This document shows, one piece after another, positions 52,404-61,229 of a stretch of 64,000 nt of DNA; the stretch's first letter is position 1, and each line of letters starts with the position of its first letter. The notes under the pieces are model-generated. The model was not told where the DNA came from. It saw only the letters and a list, made by a program, of their open reading frames with translations, and searched no databases. A program made the translations under genes and the position numbers. This stretch comes from Gammaproteobacteria bacterium (GTDB lineage Bacteria > Pseudomonadota > Gammaproteobacteria > HTCC5015), in assembly GCA_026004975.1 (NCBI GenBank), contig BPKE01000002.1, forward strand, positions 124,001-188,000. The letters run 5' to 3'.

Positions 52404-54860
52404 ATGCGCAGACCCTTGTGGATCGCGGCGGCGCTGCTCGCCGCCGGCGCCGCCCCGGCCATGGAGCGCCGCAGCGAAAGCCTGACGCTGCACGCCCCGG
52501 CGCTCGACGTCTTCGTGTTCAACACGCCGTACAACGACTATTTCGGCGACAGCAAGATCAGCGGCATCGAGCTGGTCCATCACCACCGGCGGCTGGCCAC
52601 CAACGGCGACCTGCGCCTGAACCCCACCCCGGAGCAGTGGGATCCGGTGCCCGAAATCGTCGAGCGCCGGGCGCACGGCACCGGCGTCGCCGTGCAACTG
52701 CGCTACGCGCGCGAGCGCTTCGAGTACACGGTGATCGTCGAGCCGGCCGGGCCGCGCGCCTTCACGATCACGGTCGAACTGGCCGCGCCGCTGCCCGCGG
52801 CGCTCGCCGGCCGGGCGGGCTTCAACCTGGAGTTCCTGCCCAGCGCCTATTTCGGCCACGGTTACTTCATGGACGACACCCCCGGCCTGTTCCCCCTGCA
52901 CCCCACCAGCCTGAAGGAGATCCCGGGGGTGCAGGCCCCCGAGCCACTGGCACGCGGCCGGCGCCTGGTGCTCGCCCCGGACGCCGCCGAGCGCCGCCTG
53001 GACATCGCCAGTGAAAGCGGCGAGCTGGTGCTCTACGACGGCCGCGGTCGCGCCCAGAACGGCTGGTTCCTGGTCCGCGAAGTCCTGCCCGCCGGCCGCG
53101 CCGGCACGGTGCTGCGTTGGCGGGTCGAGGCGGGCCACGCGGGGAACGACCTGCGCCCGCCGGTGATCGCCCACAACCAGCTCGGCCACCCGCCGCAAGC
53201 CCCGAAGCGGGCGGTGATCGAGCTCGATGCACGCGCGCGGCCGGCGCGCCGGGCGCGGGTGCTGCGCGTACACCCCGACGGCCGGGAGGAAACGGCCCGC
53301 ACCCTGCGGCCGGCCGACCTCGGCCGTTGGCTGCGCCACCGTTACGTGGCGCTGGATTTCGGCGACCTTCGGGAACCGGGTTTGTACCGGATCGAATACG
53401 CCGGGGCGCGCAGCGCGCCCTTCCCCATCGCGCCCGACGCCTGGACGCGGGCCTGGCACCCGACGCTCGACGTCTACCTGCCGGTGCAAATGGACCACAT
53501 GCGTGTCGAGGAAGGCTACCGGGTGTGGCACGGCGCCTCCCACCTGGACGACGCCCGCCAGGCCCCGGTGGGCCACCGGCATTTCGACCTCTACGCCCAG
53601 GGCCCGACCACCGAGACGCGCTACGCCCCGGGCGAACACGTGCCCGGCCTGAACGTCGGCGGCTGGTACGACGCCGGCGACTACGACATCCGCACCCAGA
53701 CCCAGTACGACGTCGTCAATACGCTGGTCGAGCTCTGGGAGCGCTACGCGCCGGCGCGCGACACCACCCATGTCGACTGGACGGCGCGCCGCGTCGAGTT
53801 GCACCGCGCCGACGGCACGCCCGACGTGCTCCAGCAGATCCGCCACGGCGTGCTCGCCCTGGTCGCCCAGTACCGCGCTTTCGGCCGCGCCGTGCCCGGC
53901 ATCGTCGCGCCGACCCTCGAGCAGTACACCCACCTGGGCGACGGTGCGAGCAAAACCGACAACTTCGTCTACGACCCGGCGCTGGGCGAGCTCGAACGGC
54001 GCGACGGCAAAAGCGGCCTGCCCGACGACCGCTGGGTGTTCACCGGTCACAGCAGCGCGCTCAACTACGGCGCCGCCGCCGCGCTGGCCGCCGCCGCCCG
54101 GGTGCTGCCGCCGCTCGACCCGGCGCTCGCCGCCGAGGCCCTGGACCACGCCCGGCGCGCCTGGGCCGAGGAAGACGCGCGCCCGGCGCCGGCGCGGTTC
54201 ACCAGCGGCAACACCACCGGCGGCCCGCTCGAGCTGGAGCGCTTCAAGGCGGCCGTCGAGCTGTGGTTGAGCACCGCCGAGGCGGCCTACGGCGAAGCCG
54301 CGGTGCAGGCCCTCGACGCGCTCGAACCGTTTTTCGAAGCGGCCCTGCCCTGGTTGCTCAAGGCCGCACCGCGCTTCGACGAAGCCACGCGGGCGCGCCT
54401 GCGCCGGCGTGCCGCGGACTGGTTGCGGACCGCCCGCGCCGAGGAAGCCGCCAACCCGTTCGGCGTGCCGATCCGCCGCGGCGGCTGGGCCGGCAACGGT
54501 TTCGTTCTGCGGCGCGCGCTGGCGCACGACGCCGTCTGGCGGCTGTTCCCGGACCTGGGCGAGCGCGAGGCGGCCGCCCGCGGCCTGGACTACCTTCTGG
54601 GGACGCACCCGGACCACGCGTTGTCCTTCGTGTCGGCCGTCGGCGCCCGCTCCAAGCGCGTCGCCTACGGCATGAACCGGGCCGATTTCAGCTTCATCCC
54701 CGGCGGCATCGTGCCGGGCGTGCTGATCATCGAGCCCGACCTGCCCGAAAACAAAGAAGACTGGCCGTTCCTGTGGGGTGAAAATGAATACGTCGTCAAT
54801 CTCGCGCCCGCTTACATCCTGCTCGTCCACGCCGTCCAGGACGCGCTCGCCGCGCCCTGA
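52404..54860 (+). CDS. Glycoside hydrolase family 9 protein (secreted)
   Basis: An 818-residue secreted enzyme. A signal peptide (PLWIAAALLAAGAAPAM) is followed by an N-terminal domain of about 220 residues I cannot name, then an Ig-like CelD_N module (PVIAHNQLGHPPQAPKRAVI) and the (alpha/alpha)6 catalytic barrel. The catalytic base motif GGWYDAGDYDIRTQTQ has Asp423 and Asp426; the acid lies in WGENEYVVNLAPAYIL (residues 793-795). GH9 enzymes are mainly beta-1,4-endoglucanases, but the family also includes exo-acting and oligosaccharide-specific members. In this locus action on xylan- or mixed-linkage chains is possible. The 3' end overlaps the next gene by 77 bp. Confidence 0.85.
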   Translation: MRRPLWIAAALLAAGAAPAMERRSESLTLHAPALDVFVFNTPYNDYFGDSKISGIELVHHHRRLATNGDLRLNPTPEQWDPVPEIVERRAHGTGVAVQLRYARERFEYTVIVEPAGPRAFTITVELAAPLPAALAGRAGFNLEFLPSAYFGHGYFMDDTPGLFPLHPTSLKEIPGVQAPEPLARGRRLVLAPDAAERRLDIASESGELVLYDGRGRAQNGWFLVREVLPAGRAGTVLRWRVEAGHAGNDLRPPVIAHNQLGHPPQAPKRAVIELDARARPARRARVLRVHPDGREETARTLRPADLGRWLRHRYVALDFGDLREPGLYRIEYAGARSAPFPIAPDAWTRAWHPTLDVYLPVQMDHMRVEEGYRVWHGASHLDDARQAPVGHRHFDLYAQGPTTETRYAPGEHVPGLNVGGWYDAGDYDIRTQTQYDVVNTLVELWERYAPARDTTHVDWTARRVELHRADGTPDVLQQIRHGVLALVAQYRAFGRAVPGIVAPTLEQYTHLGDGASKTDNFVYDPALGELERRDGKSGLPDDRWVFTGHSSALNYGAAAALAAAARVLPPLDPALAAEALDHARRAWAEEDARPAPARFTSGNTTGGPLELERFKAAVELWLSTAEAAYGEAAVQALDALEPFFEAALPWLLKAAPRFDEATRARLRRRAADWLRTARAEEAANPFGVPIRRGGWAGNGFVLRRALAHDAVWRLFPDLGEREAAARGLDYLLGTHPDHALSFVSAVGARSKRVAYGMNRADFSFIPGGIVPGVLIIEPDLPENKEDWPFLWGENEYVVNLAPAYILLVHAVQDALAAP

Positions 54861-56799
54861 GCGGGCCTTTCGGCTCGGCCTGGCGCTGCTCCTCGGGCCG
54901 GCGCTCGCCCTCGGCGGCGAGTTGCGCCTGCCGCGGCTGTGGAGCGACGGCCTGGTGCTGCAGCGCGACGCCGTCGCCGCCGTCGGCGGCTGGGCGCCGC
55001 CCGGCGCCGTGGTCGAAGTCCACTGGCGGGGTGAGCGCCATACCGGCAGCACCGACCTGCACGGCCGCTGGCGCATCGCGCTGCCCACCGGCGCCGCGGG
55101 CGGTCCTTTCACCCTGACCGTGGCCGACGGCCGCGACCGCATCGAGATCCGCGACGTCCTGGTCGGCGACGTGTGGCTGGCCTCCGGCCAATCCAACATG
55201 GAAATGACCGTCGCGCGCGTCCTGCCGCGCTTCCCCGGCCTGCTCGACGACGCCGATCAGCCCGCCATCCGCCAGTTCGACGTCCCCGACCGCTACGCCT
55301 TCCGGGCCCCCGAAACCGATCTCGCCGGCGGCGCCTGGGTCCGCGCCGGCGCCGACACGGTGCCGGACTTCTCGGCCCTGGCCTGGTTCTTCGCCCGCGC
55401 CCTGCGCGCCCGCCACGACGTGCCGATCGGCCTGATCAACGCCAGCCTCGGCGGCTCGCCCGTGGAGGCCTGGATGGCCGCCGAAACCCTCGAGGATTTT
55501 CCGGAACTGCTCGAACGCGCCCGGCGCTGGGCCGACCCACGCGAGATCGAAGCGGTGGAGAAAGCCGACCAGGCGCGCATCGCGGCCTGGCAGCGCCGCC
55601 TGGACGAGGCGGACCCGGGGCTCGCCGGCGGCCGGCCGCGCTGGGCCGAACCGGGCCTGGACGACGCCGGTTGGACGCCGGTGGCCGTGCCCGACCGTTG
55701 GCCGGACCGCCGCGACGCCTGGCGTGCGCCGGGCGCGGTCTGGTACCGCACCGAGCTGCGCCTGCCGCGGGAGCTGGCGGGCCAGGCCGGCGTGCTGGAA
55801 CTCGGCCGTCTGGCGGACGCCGACCGGGCCTGGGTGAACGGCGTCGAAGTGGGCCAAACCGGCTACGAGTGGCCGCCACGCCGCTATCCGATTCCCGCCG
55901 GCGTGCTGCGTGCCGGCGCCAACAGCATCGTCGTGCGCCTGGTCATCCAGCGCGAGCAGGGCGGCTTCGTCCCCGGCAAGGCGCTGGCGCTGCACGCCGC
56001 AGGACGCCGTTTCGAACTCGCGGGCCTGTGGCGCATGCGCCGCGGTGCCGACGCCGAGCCGCTCGATCCGCCGACCTTCATCCGCTGGCAGCCGGTCGGC
56101 CTGTACAACGGGATGATCGCGCCGCTGGTCGGCTTCCCCATCAAGGGCGTCATCTGGTACCAGGGCGAGTCCAACGTCGGCCGCGCCGAACAATACCGGA
56201 CCCTGTTCGCGCGCCTGATCGGCGACTGGCGGGCGCGCTGGGGACAGGGCGACTTCCCCTTCCTGTTCGTCCAGCTCGCCGCCTTCCTGGCGCCGAACCC
56301 CGAGCCGGCCGACAGCGCCTGGGCACGCCTGCGCGAGGCCCAGGCCCGGGTCGCCGCCGCCGTGCCCAACACCGCCATGGCCGTCGCCATCGACCTCGGG
56401 GAATGGAACGACATCCATCCCCTGGACAAACGCACCCTCGGCGAACGGCTGGCCGCGGCCGCCGAGGTCCTGGCCTACGGCGGCCGCGGCGTCCACCAGG
56501 GGCCGGTGTTCCGGCGCCTCGAGCGCGACGGGCCCCGCCTGCGGGTCTATTTCGACCACGTCGGGGGGGGACTGGTCGCCGTCGGCGGCGATGCGGTGCG
56601 TGAATTCGCCGTCGCCGGCGCCGACCGCCGTTTCGTGCGCGCCCAGGCGCGCATCGAAGGCGATCACGTCGTCGTCTGGAGCGACGCCGTGCCCCGCCCC
56701 GTGGCGGTGCGCTACGCCTGGGCCGACAACCCCGAGCGCGCCAACCTCTACAACGCCGAAGGTTTCCCCGCCGTGCCCTTCAGGAGCGATGACTGGTGA
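54784..56799 (+). CDS. SASA-domain carbohydrate esterase (probable acetylxylan esterase)
   Basis: A 671-residue secreted protein of the sialate O-acetylesterase/SGNH type. The nucleophile is in LASGQSNMEM (Ser137); the oxyanion block is GVIWYQGESNVG, and NDIHPLDKRTLGERL carries the Asp543/His545 pair. A beta-sandwich insert (about residues 290-400) splits the SGNH domain, as in the family. In a xylan locus, removal of O-acetyl groups from xylose residues is the likely job. The ATG at 54784 lies inside the end of GH9; no later in-frame ATG/GTG/TTG precedes the hydrophobic signal core (FRLGLALLLGPALALG). Confidence 0.82.
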   Translation: MNTSSISRPLTSCSSTPSRTRSPRPERAFRLGLALLLGPALALGGELRLPRLWSDGLVLQRDAVAAVGGWAPPGAVVEVHWRGERHTGSTDLHGRWRIALPTGAAGGPFTLTVADGRDRIEIRDVLVGDVWLASGQSNMEMTVARVLPRFPGLLDDADQPAIRQFDVPDRYAFRAPETDLAGGAWVRAGADTVPDFSALAWFFARALRARHDVPIGLINASLGGSPVEAWMAAETLEDFPELLERARRWADPREIEAVEKADQARIAAWQRRLDEADPGLAGGRPRWAEPGLDDAGWTPVAVPDRWPDRRDAWRAPGAVWYRTELRLPRELAGQAGVLELGRLADADRAWVNGVEVGQTGYEWPPRRYPIPAGVLRAGANSIVVRLVIQREQGGFVPGKALALHAAGRRFELAGLWRMRRGADAEPLDPPTFIRWQPVGLYNGMIAPLVGFPIKGVIWYQGESNVGRAEQYRTLFARLIGDWRARWGQGDFPFLFVQLAAFLAPNPEPADSAWARLREAQARVAAAVPNTAMAVAIDLGEWNDIHPLDKRTLGERLAAAAEVLAYGGRGVHQGPVFRRLERDGPRLRVYFDHVGGGLVAVGGDAVREFAVAGADRRFVRAQARIEGDHVVVWSDAVPRPVAVRYAWADNPERANLYNAEGFPAVPFRSDDW

Positions 56800-58343
56800 T
56801 GAAAACGCTGACTTTGCTCGCCGGCGCCCTGCTCGGCGTCACCGCCCTCGCCAGCCCCCTGCGCATCGACGTCGACGCGCGCCACGACGGCCCGGTGCTG
56901 TCGCGGTATTTGTACGGTCATTTCAGCGAACACCTCGGCGACGGCCTCTACAACGGCCTCTGGGTGGGCCCCGACAGCGACATTCCGACCGTCGGTGACG
57001 GCTTCCGCCGCGACGTGGTCGAGGCCCTGCGCGAACTGGGGGTGCCCGTGCTGCGCTGGCCGGGCGGCTGCTTCGCCGACGAGTACCACTGGCGCGACGG
57101 CATCGGCCCGCGCGCAAAGCGCCCGGTGCGGACCAACACCCACTGGGGTTGGGTGCCCGAACCCAACGCCGTCGGCACCCACGAATACTTCCAGCTCCTG
57201 GAGCTGCTCGGCGCCGAGGCCTACGTCGCCGGCAACCTGGGCAGCGGCTCGGTGGCGGAAATGGCCGACTGGCTCACCTACCTGACCGCCGACGGCGACC
57301 ACGTCCTGGCCCGCGAGCGCCGCGCCAACGGCCGCGAACGCCCCTGGAAGGTCGCCTTCTGGGGCGTGGGCAACGAATCCTGGGGCTGCGGCGGCCACCT
57401 TCGCCCGGAGCACTACGCCGACCTCTACCGGCGCTACGCCACCTTCCTCAAGGCCCCGCCCGAACTGGCCCCGCTGCGCATCGCCAGCGGCGGCTACGAC
57501 GCCCTCACCGAGTGGACCGAAGTGCTCGCCCGGGACGTGCCCAAAAACCTCATCGACGGCATCAGCCATCACTACTACACCCTGCCGACCGGCGACTGGG
57601 CGCACAAGGGCGCCTCCACCGGTTTCCCGGAACGCGAATGGATCGGCACCCTCGCCCGCGCCCTGGCCCTGGACGAACACATCGCCGCCCAGGTCCGCGT
57701 GCTCGAACGCCACGACCCGGAGAACCGCATCGGCCTGTACCTGGACGAATGGGGCACCTGGTACGACGGCGACGACCCGGCGCGGCCGCTGTACCAACGC
57801 AACACCCTGCGTGACGCCCTCGTCGCCGCCTTGCACTTCCACGTCTTCCACCGCCACGCCGAGCGGGTGCGCATGGCCAACATCGCCCAGATGGTCAACG
57901 TCCTGCAGGCCCTGATTCTCACCGACGGCCCGCGCATGGTCCGCACCCCGACCTATTACGCCTTCTGGCTGCACCGGCCGTTCCGCGACGCCCGGCGTCT
58001 CGAATCACGCCTGCGCGGTGTGCCGCGCTACCGCCACGGCGACCTGTCCGTGCCGGCGGTCGACGCCAGCGCCGCCCGCGCCGCCGACGGTCGCATCCTG
58101 CTCAGCCTGGTCAACCTGGATCCGAACCGGCCGCAAACCCTGTCCGTCGGCCTGGACGGGGCGACGGCCGCCGACCACGAGGCCGAAGTGCTGACCGCCG
58201 AGGCCATGGACGCGGAAAACCGCTTCGACGCGCCTTCGGCCGTCAAACCCCGGCCGCTCGCGGTGGTCCAAGACGGCGACCGCTTGCGATTGACCTTGCC
58301 GCCCAAGTCGGTGGCCGTACTGCGCATCCGCCCGTCGCCATGA
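56799..58343 (+). CDS. Alpha-L-arabinofuranosidase, GH51, with signal peptide
   Basis: A 514-residue GH51 enzyme removing arabinofuranose side chains. Acid/base Glu193 is in GVGNESWGCGG and the nucleophile Glu317 in LYLDEWGTWY; the N-terminal YLYGHFSEHLGDGLYNGLWV and VLRWPGGCFADEYHWRDGIG are canonical. It has a clear signal peptide (TLLAGALLGVTALASP), so it works in the periplasm or outside, whereas many GH51 enzymes are cytoplasmic. ATG overlaps the esterase stop by one base; GTG at 56796 is an alternative. Confidence 0.93.
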   Translation: MKTLTLLAGALLGVTALASPLRIDVDARHDGPVLSRYLYGHFSEHLGDGLYNGLWVGPDSDIPTVGDGFRRDVVEALRELGVPVLRWPGGCFADEYHWRDGIGPRAKRPVRTNTHWGWVPEPNAVGTHEYFQLLELLGAEAYVAGNLGSGSVAEMADWLTYLTADGDHVLARERRANGRERPWKVAFWGVGNESWGCGGHLRPEHYADLYRRYATFLKAPPELAPLRIASGGYDALTEWTEVLARDVPKNLIDGISHHYYTLPTGDWAHKGASTGFPEREWIGTLARALALDEHIAAQVRVLERHDPENRIGLYLDEWGTWYDGDDPARPLYQRNTLRDALVAALHFHVFHRHAERVRMANIAQMVNVLQALILTDGPRMVRTPTYYAFWLHRPFRDARRLESRLRGVPRYRHGDLSVPAVDASAARAADGRILLSLVNLDPNRPQTLSVGLDGATAADHEAEVLTAEAMDAENRFDAPSAVKPRPLAVVQDGDRLRLTLPPKSVAVLRIRPSP

Positions 58344-58397
58344 ACCCGGCCCGGCGGTGTGCGGCGGCCGGCGGCGCCGGGCGGCGCCGGAGAACCG

Positions 58398-59537
58398 ATG
58401 CCGCGAACCCGCCGCCCGACCTTCCCCGCGTTGCTCGCCGGCGCCCTGCTGCTCCTGGCCGGCTGCAGCCCCCTGGCGGGGCTGCGGCCGCCGCCGGCTT
58501 CGGCCCTGGAGGCCGCGCTGTCCGGTCGCGCCCTGCTCGGCCGACCCGTCCGGCCCGAAGCGCTGCCCCGGATCGACCCCTTCGCCCTGGACGAGCGGCT
58601 CGAAGCGCTGGCCGCCGACCTGGCGGCGCGACACCCCGAAGCTTGGCCGCGCGCCCGCGCCCTGCACGCGGCGCTGCTGCAACCGCCCCACCTCGGCGGG
58701 CGCGGCCTGCGCTACGACGCCGCCGCCCCGACCCTGCCCGCCGCCGAGGCCTACCGCCTCGGCCGCGTCAACTGCCTGAGCTACAGTCTGCTCTATGTCG
58801 CCCTGGCGCGGCGCGCCGGCCTGGACGCGGCGCTCAACGACGTCGAACCGCCGCCGAGCTGGGATCTGCGCGATGACGACACCCTGCTGCGGCTGCGCCA
58901 CGTCAACGCCAAGCTGCGCCTGGGGCGCCGCGACGAGCTGGTGGTCGACCTGGACATGGCCCGGTACCGGCCCGAATACCCGCAGCGCCGGCTCGCCGAC
59001 CGCGAGGCCACGGCCCTGTTCCATGCCAACCGGGCGCTGGAAATCGCCGCCGCCGGCGACGAGGCCGGGGCCTTCCTGCACCTGCGGCGCGCCCTCGATC
59101 TCGACCCGGCCAACCCCCACCTGTGGAACAACCTGGGCAATCTCTACCTGCGCCACGGCCGGCGCGGCGAAGCCGAGGCCGCCTACTTTCGCGGGCTGGC
59201 GCTCGCCCCCAGCGACCCCACCCTGCTGGTCAATCTCGCCAACCTCTACGCCGCCGCCGGCCGCCACGCCGATGCCGCACGGCTGGAAACCCGGTTGCGG
59301 CGTTACCGCGAACGCAACCCCTATCATCTCTACGCCCGCGCGCGGGCCGCATTGGCCGCCGGCGCGCTCGAGGACGCGCACACCGCCGTCACCCGCGCGC
59401 TCGATGTCGGCGGCGACCGCGACCCGCGCATCCTGGAACTCGCCGCCCGCATCCAGCGCGCGCTCGGCCGCGAGGCGCGCGCGGCGCGCTACGAGCGCCT
59501 CGCCCGCGAGCTGGATGCCGCATCCCCGACCCCTTGA
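58398..59537 (+). CDS. Lipoprotein with transglutaminase-like fold and TPR repeats
   Basis: A 379-residue lipoprotein (lipobox LLLLAGCSP). Residues about 100-190 match the transglutaminase-like fold: RVNCLSYSLLYVALARRAG (Cys126), LRHVNAKL (His168) and VVDLDM (Asp184/186) give a plausible Cys-His-Asp triad. The rest is TPR repeats, including NPHLWNNLGNLYLRHGRRGE and DPTLLVNLANLYAAAGRHAD. ATG at 58398 follows GGAGA. It sits between GH51 and GH43 but belongs to no glycosidase class. Possible peptidase, amidase or envelope scaffold; the role in xylan use is unknown. Confidence 0.72.
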   Translation: MPRTRRPTFPALLAGALLLLAGCSPLAGLRPPPASALEAALSGRALLGRPVRPEALPRIDPFALDERLEALAADLAARHPEAWPRARALHAALLQPPHLGGRGLRYDAAAPTLPAAEAYRLGRVNCLSYSLLYVALARRAGLDAALNDVEPPPSWDLRDDDTLLRLRHVNAKLRLGRRDELVVDLDMARYRPEYPQRRLADREATALFHANRALEIAAAGDEAGAFLHLRRALDLDPANPHLWNNLGNLYLRHGRRGEAEAAYFRGLALAPSDPTLLVNLANLYAAAGRHADAARLETRLRRYRERNPYHLYARARAALAAGALEDAHTAVTRALDVGGDRDPRILELAARIQRALGREARAARYERLARELDAASPTP

Positions 59538-59549
59538 GGAGCCGCACCG

Positions 59550-61229
59550 ATGATCCGACCCCGCCTCGCCGCGGCGCTGTGGCTGCTGGCCGCCGCCGGC
59601 CCCGCCCTCGCCGCCCCCGAAGCCGTTTTCGAAGCCTTCGAATACCAGGGCGCCGACCCGGTCTTCGAGCCCCCGCCGCCGCCCGGCCGCTACCAGAACC
59701 CCATCATCGCCGGCTACCACCCGGATCCGAGCATCGTGCGCGTCGGCGCCGACTTCTATATGGTCCATTCCAGCTTCGCGCACTTCCCCGCCCTGCCGGT
59801 CTACCACAGCCGCAACCTGGTCGACTGGAGGCTGATCGGCCACGTCTTCGACGACCCCGAGCGGCTCGACCTGGCGGGCCTGGGCACCTCGCGGGGGCTG
59901 TTCGCCCCGACGATCCGCCACCACGAGGGGCGTTTCTACGTGGTCGGCACCGTGGTCGACGGCGGCGGCAATTTCGTCGTCACCGCCGAGGACCCCGCCG
60001 GGCCCTGGTCGGCGCCGGTGTGGCTGCCGGAGGTCGACGGCATCGACCCCGACCTGTTCTTCGACGACGACGGCCGCGCCTGGCTGACCCACAACGGCCC
60101 GCCGCCCGGCGAACCGCGTTGGCCCACCCACCGGGCGATCTGGCAGTGGGCCTTCGACCCCGAAGCGCTGCGCGTGCTGCCCGGCAGCGCCGAGCTGCTC
60201 GTCGACGGCGGCAGCCGCCCCGAGGACGAACCGGCCTGGGTGGAAGGCCCGCACCTCTACAAGATCGACGGCCGCTATTACCTGCTGTGCGCCGAGGGCG
60301 GCACCGAGGAGAACCACTCCGAGGTCGTCTTCCGCGCCGACCACGTGCGCGGCCCCTACCACCCCTACCCCGGCAACCCCATCCTCACCCAGCGCGACCT
60401 GCCGCCGGACCGGCCGGCGCCGATCGCCAACACCGGCCACGCCGACCTGGTGCAGACCCCCGCCGGCGAGTGGTGGGCGGTGTTCCTGGGCGTGCGCCCC
60501 TACGACGCCGCCGGCCATTTCAACACCGGCCGCGAAACCTTCCTGTTGCCGGTGCAGTGGCTCGACGGCTGGCCGCGCATCGTGGCGCCGGCCACGCCCG
60601 TGCCCTGGCGGCCGCCGGCCCCGCGCGGCCTGCCCGCCACCCCCGGTGCCGAGGCCACCACCGGCAACTTCCGCTGGCGCGACGACTTCGACGGCCCGCG
60701 CCTGTCGGGCCATTGGGTCTGGCTGCGCGGCGGTGACGCCCGCGACTGGGCGCGGCTGGCGGACGGCCGCTTGATCCTGCGCGCCCGCGCCGACCGCCTC
60801 GACGGCCGCGGCCGTCCCGCCTTCCTCGGCCGCCGCCAGGCGCACACGCGCTTCTCGGCGCGGCTCACCCTGAGACCGCCCGCGGCGCCCGGCCTGCGCG
60901 CCGGCCTGGCGGTCTACTACGACGAAGGCCACCACGACGTGCTCGGCCTGCGCCGCCTGGCCGACGGCCGCCTGGAAGCGCGGCTGGAGCGCGCCGACGG
61001 CGGCCCACCCCGCATGGTGGCGCGGCGCGTCCTCGCCGCGACCGGGCCGATCGAGCTGGCCGTGGACGGCCGCGGCCGCGAGCTCGCCTACGCGGCGGGC
61101 GCGCCCGGCCGCGCCGAGCCCCTGGGCGCCCCCCTCGACGCGCGCGCCCTGAGCACCGTCCACGCCGGCGGCTTCGTCGGCGTGATCCTCGGCCCCTACG
61201 CCCACCTCGAAACGGAGGGCGCACCGTGA
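59550..61229 (+). CDS. Glycoside hydrolase family 43 (beta-xylosidase/arabinofuranosidase)
   Basis: A 559-residue secreted GH43 enzyme. Signal peptide WLLAAAGPALAAP. The five-bladed propeller has the three carboxylates: base Asp59 in YHPDPSIVR, Asp166/168 in GIDPDLFFDDDG and acid Glu232 in EGPHLYK. A C-terminal beta-sandwich (from FRWRDDFDGPRLSGHWVWL) matches the XynB/GH43 C-terminal domain, pointing to the beta-xylosidase subgroup. GAGGAG precedes the ATG; the gene follows the TPR lipoprotein by 12 bp and overlaps GH115 by 4 nt. Confidence 0.92.
   Translation: MIRPRLAAALWLLAAAGPALAAPEAVFEAFEYQGADPVFEPPPPPGRYQNPIIAGYHPDPSIVRVGADFYMVHSSFAHFPALPVYHSRNLVDWRLIGHVFDDPERLDLAGLGTSRGLFAPTIRHHEGRFYVVGTVVDGGGNFVVTAEDPAGPWSAPVWLPEVDGIDPDLFFDDDGRAWLTHNGPPPGEPRWPTHRAIWQWAFDPEALRVLPGSAELLVDGGSRPEDEPAWVEGPHLYKIDGRYYLLCAEGGTEENHSEVVFRADHVRGPYHPYPGNPILTQRDLPPDRPAPIANTGHADLVQTPAGEWWAVFLGVRPYDAAGHFNTGRETFLLPVQWLDGWPRIVAPATPVPWRPPAPRGLPATPGAEATTGNFRWRDDFDGPRLSGHWVWLRGGDARDWARLADGRLILRARADRLDGRGRPAFLGRRQAHTRFSARLTLRPPAAPGLRAGLAVYYDEGHHDVLGLRRLADGRLEARLERADGGPPRMVARRVLAATGPIELAVDGRGRELAYAAGAPGRAEPLGAPLDARALSTVHAGGFVGVILGPYAHLETEGAP

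Noticed and set aside
52002-55199. 1065-codon minus-strand open frame
   Set aside because: Antisense of the halogenase end, GH9 and the start of the esterase; no domain and no ribosome-binding site.
58005-61205. 1066-codon minus-strand open frame
   Set aside because: Antisense of the GH51 end, TPR lipoprotein and GH43; Gln/Gly/Val/Ala-rich shadow.
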